A stretch of DNA of 64,000 nt from Nemertoderma westbladi. Its lineage: Eukaryota; Xenacoelomorpha; Nemertodermatida; Nemertodermatidae. The stretch spans positions 1 to 64,000 of the forward strand of contig JAUCBJ010004721.1 in the NCBI GenBank assembly GCA_032718475.1, in the 5' to 3' direction. Of the stretch, positions 55,401-64,000 are shown one piece after another. Positions within the stretch are counted from its first letter, which is position 1. Every line of letters starts with the position of its first letter. Below the pieces are notes generated by a model. It saw only the letters and a program-made list of their open reading frames with translations. It was not told where the DNA came from and did not search any database. Made by a program: the position numbers and the translations under genes.

Positions 55401-58400
55401 GTAGGCCTACATTCACTCTACAGCCGGTAAGTGTAGCGACTTTGTAGGCCTACATTCACTCTACAGCCGGTAAGTGTAGCGACTTTGTAGGCCTACATTC
55501 ACTCTACAGCTGGTAAGTATAGCGACTTTGTAGGCCTACATTCACTCTACAGCTGGTAAGTATAGCGACTTTGTAGGCCTACATTCACTCTACAGCCGGT
55601 AAGTGTAGCGACTTTGTAGGCCTACATTCACTCTACAGCCGGTAAGTGTAGCGACTTTGTAGGCCTACATTCACTCTACAGCTGGTAAGTGTAACGACTT
55701 TGTAGGACTACATTCACTCTACAGGTGGTAAGTGTAACGACTTTGGAGGCCTACATTCACTCTACAGCCGGTAAGTATAGCGACTTTGTAGGCCTACATT
55801 CACTCTACAGCCGGTAAGTGTAGCGACTTTGTAGGCCTACATTCACTCTACAGCCGGTAAGTGTAGCGACTTTGTAGGCCTACATTCACTATACAGCTGG
55901 TAAGTATAGCGACTTTGTAGGCCTACATTCACTCTACAGCCGGTAAGTATAGCGACTCTGTAGGCCTATATTCACTCTACAGCTGGTAAGTATAGCGACT
56001 TTGTAGGCCTACATTCACTCTACAGCCGGTAAGTATAGTGACTTTGTAGGCCTACATTCACTCTACAGCTGGTAAGTGTAACGACTTTGTAGGCCTACAT
56101 TCACTCTACAGCCGGTAAGTGTAGCGACTTTGTAGGCCTACATTCACTCTACAGCCGGAAAGTGTAGCGACTTTGTAGGCCTACATTCACTATACAGCTG
56201 GTAAGTATAGCGACTTTGTAGGCCTACATTCACTCTACAGCCGGTAAGTATAGCGACTTTGTAGGCCTACATTCACTCTACAGCTGGTAAGTGTAACGAC
56301 TTTGTAGGCCTACATTCACTCTACAGCCGGTAAGTGTAGCGACTTTGTAGGCCTACATTCACTATACAGCTGGTAAGTATAGCGACTTTGTAGGCCTACA
56401 TTCACTCTACAGCCGGTAAGTATAGCGACTTTGTAGGCCTACATTCACTCTACAGCTGGTAAGTATAGCGACTTTGTAGGCCTACATTCACTCTACAGCC
56501 GGTAAGTATAGTGACTTTGTAGGCCTACATTCACTCTACAGCTGGTAAGTGTAACGACTTTGTAGGCCTACATTCACTCTACAGCTGGTAAGTATAGCGA
56601 CTTTGTAGGCCTACATTCACTCTACAGCCGGTAAGTGTAGCGACTTTGTAGGCCTACATTCACTCTACAGCTGGTAAGTATAGCGACTTTGTAGGCCTAC
56701 ATTCACTCTACAGCCGGTAAGTGTAGCGACTTTGTAGGCCTACATTCACTCTACAGCCGGTAAGTGTAGCGACTTTGTAGGCCTACATTCACTCTACAGC
56801 TGGTAAGTATAGCGACTTTGTAGGCCTACATTAACTCTACAGCCGGTAAGTATAGCGACTTTGTAGGCCTACATTAACTCTACAGCCGGTAAGTATAGCG
56901 ACTTTGTAGGCCTACATTCACTCTACAGCCGGTAAGTATAGCGACTTTGTAGGCCTACATTCACTCTACAGCCGGTAAGTATAGCGACTTTGTAGGCCTA
57001 CATTCACTCTACAGCCGGTAAGTATAGCGACTTTGTAGGCCTACATTCACTCTACAGCTGGTAAGTGTAACGACTTTGTAGGCCTACATTCACTCTACAG
57101 CCGGTAAGTATAACGACTTTGTAGGCCTACATTCACTCTACAGCCGGTAAGTATAGCGACTTTGTAGGCCTACATTCACTCTACAGCTGGTAAGTATAGC
57201 GACTTTGTAGGCCTACATTCACTCTACAGCCGGTAAGTATAGTGACTTTGTAGGCCTACATTCACTCTACAGCTGGTAAGTGTAACGACTTTGTAGGCCT
57301 ACATTCACTCTACAGTTGGTAAGTATAGCGACTTTGTAGGCCTACGTTATTATTCAAATGATTATGCCCATCAATGCACCTTCGTTTGTTTTCTCTAATA
57401 GAATGCACCTTATTTTTGTTTCTGTAATAAAACTGCACCTTATTATGGTTTATTTACTTTAGCTTTCTAACATTTTTTGTTTAGTTTCAGTGCGACTGCA
57501 ACTGTAACAGATACTCCGCCGAGGGTGGTAGGCCTACCACTGACGATTTGGGATATGTTGAAGAAACGTGTTTGTTGGAACATAAGATACGTAAAGAAGC
57601 AGGTTACAGTGACACGTTATAATCAAAACAATAAACGAAAATCAATATAATGTGTTAGAGTTTTCTTTTTAGGAGTAATGAGATTTTATTTGCGTCGATT
57701 TTCCACTCGAGAGGGATGCATTATGACGTGATTTTATGATTTTATGACTATCCTGGGGGAATAACATTAAAGCGGTTTGAGTATGTCGAGGGTAGAAGAG
57801 CGCAATATAAATAGTAATTATTGGTATTATTTATAAATCGTTTTAGTGAGATTTATGGAAAATCTATAAGGTTTAGAATAAAATTCTACTGTATTCTATA
57901 GATGTATTTATGTATTTGATTTAGTTTAACCACAAAAGTTGATTAAATAAAATATAGTCTGGGATAAAAAGCCTTTTGGACAAAACTACATATGAGGACG
58001 AAAAGTCTCAAAAACTAACTAACTTGTTATATTTACTTTCATTTCTTCCTTCACCATCCCACCTAACATATAGCAGCGATTAACCTTATAGATATATAAG
58101 AAAATAATATGTATGTAGGCTTAATAAAAAATTTTAAAGTCCGTTTGAAAAAAGACACTATTAATTTTTTCGAAACTTTTTCCACATCTTGGTGTTGAGC
58201 TGCATCGATTGATATAAATTTCATTGACGGTCGAGCTATAGATTCGGATGAGTTTACATAATGCTTTACAGTAAGAAGTCCTAACGGTCTTCTAATAATA
58301 CTATATATAATTAACAAATGAATTGGAGTTGAGCTGTTAATCCAACTGTAATTAGCGCTACTGATGAGGCCTGATAGGCGAAACGTACGTATAGCGCTGG

Positions 58401-61400
58401 TTCAACCCCGGTGACGCGCTTGCTCATTTTTTCAATTTCTGAACAAAACCATAATATTACATCTTTAATTACAGTTGCATTAACAGCTCAACTCCAATTC
58501 ATTTATTAATATCACCTGGCAGCCATACTCGAGCTGAATTTTTATTTATTTGTACTTTCCTCCTGTTTCACTCTAAAATACTTGAGGCCGGTAGGTCCGC
58601 TGTTAGAGATAGGATATGCAACTTAAGACTGCCTGTTCAATAGAAGTGGATTAGGTGGGGGAGTGGATGGAAGTGACAAGTGGCTGATTGATGAGGCCTG
58701 ATAGGCTGAAACGTACGGATAGCGCTGGTTCAACCCCCGGTGACGCGCTTTCTCATTTTTTCCATTTCTGAACAAAACCATAATATTACATATATAATTA
58801 ACAGGTAATTTTGCTTTTGCTAAATTGACTGGACAGGAATCTACATCAGGAGATAGAGTGTCGTCCAGGGCTGTAGATGGTAACACTTCCGGTGTGTGGA
58901 ATCACAACTCTTGCACTCACACAGACTTGGTTGGACCACACTGGTTATGGGTTGACCTTCAAGTTATCATCCCAATAAGTGACGTTCTTATTTACAACAG
59001 AAATGATTATTCTTACAGAATAACTGGTGCCGAGGTTGGCAAACTTTAGTTAAGAGGTTGAGGGGATATGCTTTGGTACTATTTTATTCGGAATTATTAT
59101 GGATTTACTCTTACAATATAACCCGTACAACAGTTATACAGAAGAGCTGTGAAAAAAAAGACCAATAAATTTATTTCCCACTAAACATAATCATTTATCA
59201 AATATGTTTCCTTCACTAAAAGTAGTTATTCTCCACTATTTATATTTGGATATCCATTAAAAATATTTACGTTTCAACTATTCTTAATTTGTATCGACCA
59301 AATATTATCATATTTCACTAAAAATCATTTAAAATTTAATCACTGTCCACTGAATTTATTCATTCTCTTTCGCATTAGGTAGGTACCATAAGCCATAAGC
59401 GCATAATCTTGTACTTTGGCAGCCTCATGGATTGAATAAGCATGGTGGACAGCCCATGACTTTATTGAGACGCATCTTAAAGGACACTGGCCTTGAAGAT
59501 GAGGATGATCTAGAAAATGTCATGGGTGATAGGGAGTTGTGGCGGCGCAATTTTGTTGACAAGCCGGCACAGCATTCTTAATATATATGTGTTATATATA
59601 TATATAATGCAGCTGCAATGCTGCATGCCGATCGTAGTAATAGTAGTAGTAGGTAGGTACCACCACAGTTTTAAATGATAACGCGCCATTGATTGTCCTT
59701 TGGTCACTTAACCCTGGGTCACCAGGGAGGCCAGATTGTGATGGGGAGAGGGATTCTGGAGTTGGAGGCTACTCTCATGTTCCACCCCGACCAACAAAGC
59801 CATTGGTGAATCTGAGGCAATTCACTAGACTAGCCTCAGTAAACACCCTAACACTCGGGTCCCCAATGCTACAAGGTGAGCTGACTGCCTTGGCAGATAA
59901 GCTTTCTCTTAGCGCAGTGGGTGTTCAAGAGCACCGAATGCAGACTGGGCAGACTGATGAGGTTCTGATTAAGGACATGGGGGGCGGTTGGCAACTCGCC
60001 CTCGCGTCAGCAGATGATAGTGGCAATGGTGGACTTGGTCTATTGATGAATCCAACTGCACATGCAGCATTGGACAAAATAGACCAAATCTCTAACCGCA
60101 TCATCCGTTGCCACTTCTCATGTTCTGGAAGACTGGCTAAGAAGTTTCCTAAGGTGGTTCTGATTGTGTGCTACTCTCCAACTAGTGTTGCCCCTGTAGA
60201 GGAGGTAGAAAATTTCTACCAGAATCTACAAGCAGCTACTGATGGAGTGGATCAGCATGCATTCTTAATATTCCTGGGAGACTTTAATGCAAGTCTGCAT
60301 TAATCGCCTACATCGCCCTGGGTCTATAGCAATAGTGTTAACCGAAATTCCGTCCATCTTCAGGATTTTATCTCTGGAAATGGATTGTTTTCGGCTGGAA
60401 CCCAGTTCAAGAAGCGAACTGGAAAGCTATGGACTCATAGTGGACCCAGTGGTCACAAGTCCCAGATAGACCATATTATGTTTCGTAGGAAATACAGGAG
60501 CTCTATACAAGACTGTAATGCATTTACACTTCGACCCTTCTCCAGTGATCACCGCCTTATTGTGGCCAAGGTAAGACTTAGTCTGCGTGCTAGCAGAACA
60601 ACGAAATCTGCCTTGCCGCGGCATGACTGGTCCTCTCTGTTGCAACAGCCAAGTGTGAGATCCAGCTTCACACTACAGCTGAGCAACAGGTATGAGGGTC
60701 TTGCCTCTGATGCGGCAGATCACTGTGAGGGCTATACTGCCTTTACAGAAGCAGTTAAGTTAGCAGCTGCAGAAACAGTTCCTGTATACCCTCGAAACAG
60801 GAAAAGGGCCCCCTGGACTGACAACAAAATTCAGAAGTGCTGAAATGACCTTCATAAGGCGCAGAAAGAGTCCCGACTCAAACAGACTACAGCGGCCAAG
60901 AATGCAGTTAAGGCTGCATCTAGGTCCCTGAACAGGCAGTACTCTGTTAATCTACAGGAGCTAATAAACCAACAGGTTGATGCCATCAATGATGCTGACG
61001 ACAGCAGGCACTCATCCCAGGCATGGAAATCGATCAATTTGCTTACTGGGCGGAAAAGCCAACCAACCACCAAGGTTAAGGCTGAATCACCAGCCGATCG
61101 CCTCAATGGTTGGAAAGCCCACTTTGAAAAGCTCCTCAATAATGACAGGGTATTGCCTGATAACTTTATAGAAGTAAAAGTGTCTGAGTCTGTACTCCCA
61201 GATATTCTCATTGGCGATATCTCCTTTGCAGAAGGGAAGGCAGCTGCAAATAGCATTAAGACCAATCGTGCCAGTGGAGTAGATGGTGTTCCCCCTGAGG
61301 TCTTTAAAATACCTGAGTGTTTAAAGCTCATCTATCCCATCATAGTAGACATGTACCGAACAACAAGAGTCCCTCAAGAAATGAAAACAAATAAGTTGGT

Positions 61401-63451
61401 GCCAGTTCCCAGGAAGGGCAACCTAACACTCTATGGTTCTTTTCGGGGAATCTCATTGATCTCGATTGCTGCAAAGCTATACAATAGGATTCTATTAAAT
61501 CGCATCAGGGATCCCATTGAGAGACTTCTCCGTGAAAATCAGAATGGGTTCCGTAAAGGTCGTGGGACCATGGAGCCCATTTTGGCACTTAGAAGGATAA
61601 TTGAAGAATTATCAAAAAAGAAAGACAGGCATCTGGCCGTTATCTTTGTTGAGTTCTTCAAGGCCTTTGATTAAGTCTCTCGCTCACGTATGTACAGCAT
61701 ACTTTCATTATATGGGATTCCTGATGAAATTATTGCAGCAATCAGATCAGTATACGATGGTTCGACAACATTTGTGTCTACTGTTGACGGTGACACGGAA
61801 CCATTTGAAGTGTTATGGGGCGTCCTCCAGGGAGACACACTTGCACCATTCTTGTTCATAATTGTTGTTGACTATGTTCTACGCATGTCCTTAGACCATC
61901 ATAATGATGATGGGGTGATGATAACTCCACCTACTGGCTCCAGAAGTCGAGGAAATCCTGCCAAGTACCTAACTGATCTAGACTTTTCTGATGACTTAGG
62001 AGTACTCTCAGAATCATTAGAGGGAGCCCGACGGCTCCTCAGCTCATTAGAACATGCTGCTTCTAGTGTTGGTCTTTTTATTAACTCCAGAAAGACCAAA
62101 ATTTTGACAGTTAACTTTGAAAGTCCTCAGCAAGTCTCTGATCGGATGAGCATAAGCTCAAAGGATGGTATGCTTGAGCATGTGGACGACTTCAGTTACC
62201 TGGGATCATGGATCCGGAAGTCAGGTGAGGACCTTCGAATACGTAAGGGAAAGGCATGGGCAGCCTTGAATAGGCTTTCCAGGATTTGGAAGTCACCGAG
62301 AATTAATCGGAAACTTAAGGTCCGATTATTTAGAGCAGCAGTAGTTCCAGTACTCCTCTACGGGAGTCCATGCTGGGCACTAACTGCTGAGGACACCAAA
62401 TCTCTGGATGGCACATTCACAAGAATGCTACGCCGGGTTCATTGTGTCAAGTACAATGCACACATCTCCAACCAGACACTATATAACATTGGAGGTGTCT
62501 CATTGGTTCCCCCAAGCTTGACACTAGAACAAAATCGCCTCCGCTTTGCAGGACATTGCTTTCGCCGGGAGGACAAGCCAGTGCATAATCTTGTACTTTG
62601 GCAGCTTCATGGAGTGAATAAGCATGGTGGACAGCCCATGACTTTCTTGAGACGCCTCTTAAAGGACACTGGCCTTGAAGATGCGGATGATCTAGCAAAT
62701 GTCATGGGTGATACGGAGTTGTGGCGGTGCAATTTTGTTGACAAGCCGGCACAGCATTCTTAATAATGCAGCTGCAATGCAGCATGCCGATCCTAGTAGT
62801 AGTAGTATGTCCTGTGCGTTGTTGTATAATTACAATTGTAGCTGTAGGCCCTATTTTAATTTTTTTTTGTAGCAATTATATTTTATTGATTAATACAATT
62901 TTCATTTATTGTTTTGGTTAGAATAACATATCCCTGTAATGTGCTCCTTCCCCTGAAAATCTCAAAACCTAAAGATACAGCTGACCTGACGTAGTAGCCT
63001 ACCCTTTAATAATTCTGAAAATAACTCTTTTAATATTCCAATTCCTTTCTAACCTGCACGTTAACTTTCGTTTGTTTTGAATTATTTAGTGAAAATCCCA
63101 TTTTATTATTTTTATTCAGTCGATAAATAGGTGCCAAAATAAATGTAATTGATTAACCCACATAATATTATACCAGAATTTAATCATATTATGTTTCCTA
63201 TGCTGTTAGATACCAATAAACATATTTAACTTTATGTGTTTTTTCAGATCTACGTTGTAAACGACAATAGTACATCCTTCCTGAATTCGTTGGGAACCAG
63301 TAATGAAGTCCACTGCGGCGATCCATTAGTTAATATACCTGTGAATAACATCGATTGTGACGGAAAGAAAGGCAGATATGTCGTGGTATTCAGCAGTAGA
63401 GATGATCCTTTAACCATATGTGAATTGGAAGTATTCGCGAAATACAATTAG
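49280..63451 (+). CDS. PAN/apple + F-type lectin (fucolectin) gene, 3' part
   Basis: Four phase-compatible exons: 49280-49439, 57491-57590, 58805-59034 and 63248-63451. Exon 1 has the look of the second half of a PAN/apple domain (NCKSINYRK, FSCQLNE, YDYM). Exon 2 is a short Cys-rich linker (CDCNCNR). Exons 3-4 form an F-type lectin/FTP fold: NFAFAKLT start, AVDGNTSG, SCTHT, HWLWVDLQ, then GAE|IYVVND across the last junction, and CELEVFAKYN at the end. The F-lectin fucose motif H-x26-R-x-D-x4-R/K appears here as H-x26-RND-x3-R, one residue short. Such proteins are usually secreted and bind fucosylated glycans. The 5' exons (signal peptide, first half of PAN) were not found, so the model is partial. 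Confidence 0.78.
49440..57344 (+). repeat. 43-bp intronic satellite carrying a splice-donor consensus in each unit
   Basis: About 155 copies, about 6.7 kb net, split by a LINE at 49627-50841. The unit is GTAAGTGTAGCGACTTTGTA + GGCCTACATTCACTCTACAG + CCG. It starts exactly at the donor of the PAN exon (CCG|GTAAGT), and most units have CTACAG followed 3 nt later by GTAAGT. Variants (GTGTAGCAACTTTG, CACTATACAG, TTGGAGG) show higher-order copies: offset 430 bp (52121 and 52551) and 1,935 bp = 45 x 43 (52551 and 54486; 53956 and 55891). Confidence 0.95.
49627..50841 (+). mobile_element. 5'-truncated CR1/L2-like LINE inserted in the 43-bp array
   Basis: It begins in the RT at LKLILYADDSALIFS (catalytic YADD), has one frame break near 49727, then continues WLVDN-like...KEVKYLGATLD, CSSLIQCHMDYACSSW, SYGTRAS, NGIKNWNALPNEIKN to a stop at 50509-50511. 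The 3' UTR with CATAAAGGACCCCC and TTTTTACATAATGT ends in (ATCT)n. The flanks are array units split within GCGACTT|TGTAGG, with at most a 2-3 bp duplication visible. The 3' UTR matches the fragment at 24411-24540. Confidence 0.88.
57491..57590 (+). CDS. Cys-rich linker exon of the PAN/F-lectin gene
   Basis: Acceptor TTTAGTTTCAG at 57490. The frame CDCNCNRYSAEGG...EETCLLEHKI enters in phase 0, matching the PAN exon. The preferred donor is GTAAAG at 57591 (phase 1). An alternative, GTAGGC at 57528, would give a 37-nt exon, also phase 1. Both join the F-lectin exon in frame. Confidence 0.55.
57600..57655 (+). repeat. Dispersed repeat motif (GGTTACAGTG...CAAAACAATAAACGA)
   Basis: One of many copies of a short dispersed sequence: GCAGGTTACAGTGACACGTT followed by AATCAAAACAATAAACGAAA. 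Others are near 7290-7350 (minus), 10080-10125, 12145-12200 (minus), 15950-15990, 24236-24280 and 62900-62950 (minus). Confidence 0.6.
58165..58316 (+). repeat. Duplicated intron 3' end, copy 2 (upstream of F-lectin exon)
   Basis: Homologous to 49095-49279: TTTCGAAACTTTTTCCACAT, GAGCTGCATCGATTGATATA, GTCGAGCTATAG and AAGTCCTAACGGTCTTCTAA. Its natural end (ATTAACAG, acceptor at 58804) has been moved 487 bp downstream by the 58317-58789 insertion. Joining 58302 to 58790 restores the copy-1-like end. Confidence 0.75.
58354..58398 (+). ncRNA. Hammerhead ribozyme-like motif, copy 1
   Basis: Type I layout. Stem I AGCGCTA (58354-58360) pairs perfectly with TAGCGCT (58392-58398). Core CTGATGA at 58361-58367. 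Stem II GGCC-TGATA-GGC is one base short. GAAA at 58380-58383. A tiny self-complementary stem III ACGTACGT (58383-58390). Predicted cleavage after A58391 (GTA). The very short stem III resembles hammerheads that act as dimers. A GTTCAACCC segment matching a Pol III B box follows at 58400-58408. Confidence 0.7.
58688..58730 (+). ncRNA. Hammerhead ribozyme-like motif, degenerate copy 2
   Basis: Same unit as copy 1 but with the core C changed (TTGATGA), a GGCC/GGCT stem II ending in a G-U pair, ACGTACGG in stem III and no matching 5' stem I strand. Catalysis is unlikely. Confidence 0.6.
58805..59034 (+). CDS. F-type lectin exon (N-terminal part of FTP domain)
   Basis: The acceptor AATTAACAG (58804) lies inside the target duplication of the hammerhead element. 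It enters in phase 1 (GGT split) and ends in phase 0 at GAG|GTTGGC. The residues AVDGNTSG, NSCTHTDL, WLWVDLQ and YNRNDYSYRITGAE are strong F-lectin/F5/8C-like markers. Confidence 0.88.
59035..59375. other. Intron of the F-lectin gene, no feature seen
   Basis: AT-rich intronic sequence before two LINE insertions. Confidence 0.45.
59389..59649 (+). mobile_element. 5'-truncated LINE (family L-A), 261 bp
   Basis: Matches the last 240 bp of the LINE at 59663-62810 (GCATAATCTTGTACTTTGGC through CAGCTGCAATGCTGCATGCC and a (TAG)n tail). It is flanked by a perfect 13-bp duplication TAGGTAGGTACCA (59376-59388 and 59650-59662). Confidence 0.9.
59663..62810 (+). mobile_element. LINE (family L-A) with endonuclease and reverse transcriptase, inactivated
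   Basis: The single-ORF layout is broken by stops at about 60301, 60841 and 61672 and by frameshifts. The EEP endonuclease is recognisable from VGVQEHRMQTG, LIVCYSPTS, FLGDFNASL and, after a break, SQIDHIMF and SSDHRLIVAKV. The RT has RASGVDGVPPEVFK, FRGISLISIAAKLYNR, FRKGRGTMEP, a VEFFKAFD box (normally V-D-F-x-KAFD), GVLQGDTLAPFLF and FSDD where the sister copy has FADD. It ends with the CAGCTGCAATGCAGCATGCC signature and a (TAG)n tail. RTE/CR1-type clade; I do not assign it further. It lies in the last intron of the F-lectin gene, in sense orientation. Confidence 0.9.
62811..63247. other. Intron 3' part of the F-lectin gene
   Basis: Contains a minus-strand copy of the dispersed GGTTACA...CAAAACAATAAA motif at about 62900-62950, then AT-rich sequence to the acceptor GTTTTTTCAG. 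Confidence 0.5.
63248..63451 (+). CDS. F-type lectin terminal exon
   Basis: Acceptor TTTTTTCAG at 63247, phase 0. It reads IYVVNDNSTSF, NEVHCGDPL, GRYVVVFSSRDDPL and TICELEVFAKYN, then TAG at 63449-63451. The Cys pattern and the C-ELEVF ending are characteristic of the end of FTP/F-lectin domains. Confidence 0.88.
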   Translation: MYVVNDNSTSFLNSLGTSNEVHCGDPLVNIPVNNIDCDGKKGRYVVVFSSRDDPLTICELEVFAKYN

Positions 63452-64000
63452 ATTTTGGTAACTTACGAGGCCTGACTTACTAAATCGGACCCCTATGTGT
63501 TCAAAGTCATTTAAATGGATACTGAACTACAGAAAGCGAATAAGTAGATAGTCAAAGTGTAAGACACATATTGAGTGGACAATATTTAGTTTAGTTACAT
63601 TTTTAAATTATATTATAGTTAGTTTCAACCTTCCAGGCCAAAACTGTGTCAATATGTATGAATGTTACAATATATCTACATAAATAAGAAAGCCCCACAC
63701 ATTATTGGTTAGCTTGGTCGTATTGTGTTTTATTTCTGTATATATTTTAATTTATTTACGGAAGACGCCCTTGTGGACGAAATGGCCATATAAATAGAAA
63801 AAATAGAAACTATTTCCTGTTAACCGTGGCATTAGACCCGTTCTCCAGTCACTATCCACGCAGTTATAACAAACTATGGATCCATACGCAACGAAAGGCA
63901 TCATTCAGATTTCTTTCCTGTTTAAATATTATAATATTTTTACGGACAGACCGACACTCAGGCGGACAGACAGCCATATCTCGAGAAGTAAGAAATCTTG
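63452..64000. other. 3' flank of the F-lectin gene, no gene seen
   Basis: No canonical AATAAA was recognised near the stop. There is a GACGGACAG-like repeat at the window edge (63950-63972). Confidence 0.4.

Larger units (their letters stand above)
58317..58789 (+). mobile_element. 473-bp retroelement-like insertion with two hammerhead-like units
   Basis: Flanked by a perfect 14-bp duplication ATATATAATTAACA (58303-58316 and 58790-58803). It contains a 38-bp inverted repeat (58317-58354 and 58466-58503, one mismatch) around the first hammerhead-like unit. A unique stretch (58504-58687) and a second direct copy of the unit ending at the element's 3' edge follow. Both units end CAAAACCATAATATTAC. 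Repeated terminal units bearing short hammerheads are known from Penelope-like elements; no reverse transcriptase is present here, so the class is inferred. Confidence 0.7.

Noticed and set aside
49440-57344. CRISPR-like regular repeat array
   Set aside because: Units are contiguous with no unique spacers, and the context is a eukaryotic intron.
59945-59975. A further CTGATGAG hammerhead core
   Set aside because: No following GAAA core or flanking complementary stems; it is part of the LINE endonuclease coding region.

Overview
This 64 kb window is from an animal nuclear genome. It has GT-AG introns, non-LTR retrotransposons, SINEs, hAT-like DNA transposons and very large minisatellites, and no bacterial gene organisation. 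The DNA is AT-rich apart from the tandem arrays. A gene joining a PAN/apple-type exon to an F-type lectin (fucolectin) domain, together with a vertebrate-like tryptophanyl-tRNA synthetase, suggests an aquatic invertebrate, possibly a deuterostome. The species cannot be fixed from the sequence.

Only three host genes are well supported. (1) Cytoplasmic tryptophanyl-tRNA synthetase lies on the + strand in five coding exons between 20053 and 30087. The reading frame is intact (438 codons), and intron 2 is 7 kb long because it holds a hAT-like element and a 4 kb minisatellite. (2) An intronless gene at 38233-39621 (+) encodes a 462-residue protein with four RRM domains. (3) The 3' part of a PAN/apple plus F-type lectin gene runs from 49280 to 63451 (+). 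Four exons are recognisable and phase-compatible. They are separated by introns holding a 6.7 kb array of 43-bp repeats, a hammerhead-ribozyme-like element and two LINE copies. A possible broken C-terminal exon of an unidentified gene lies on the - strand at about 1697-1880.

Everything else is repeat-derived. 0.4-3.9 kb: a long inverted repeat. 3.85-6.0 kb: minisatellite A, minisatellite B, then B inverted and A again. 7.2-7.4 kb: a MITE. 11.8-19.8 kb: nested inverted-repeat elements (Y containing X and Z, with W inside Z). 22.9-24.7 and 40.0-40.7 kb: hAT-like elements with 8-bp target duplications. 24.9-28.95 kb: a satellite inside the synthetase intron. 30.1-30.4 kb: a repeat in the synthetase 3' UTR. 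30.95-33.26 kb: a 30-bp array. 41.6-43.6 kb: another 30-bp array split by a LINE. 43.9-47.3 kb: a 63-bp array. 49.4-57.3 kb: the 43-bp array, split by a second LINE family.

Most interesting signals: a 473-bp insertion (58317-58789) with a 14-bp target duplication, carrying two copies of a hammerhead-like ribozyme fold immediately upstream of a 3' splice site; a 43-bp satellite that starts exactly at an exon's 5' splice site, so each unit carries a donor consensus and most also an acceptor-like motif; and two introns of the same lectin gene whose 3' ends, splice acceptor included, are copies of each other. Many long open reading frames in the window are only stop-free tandem repeats.
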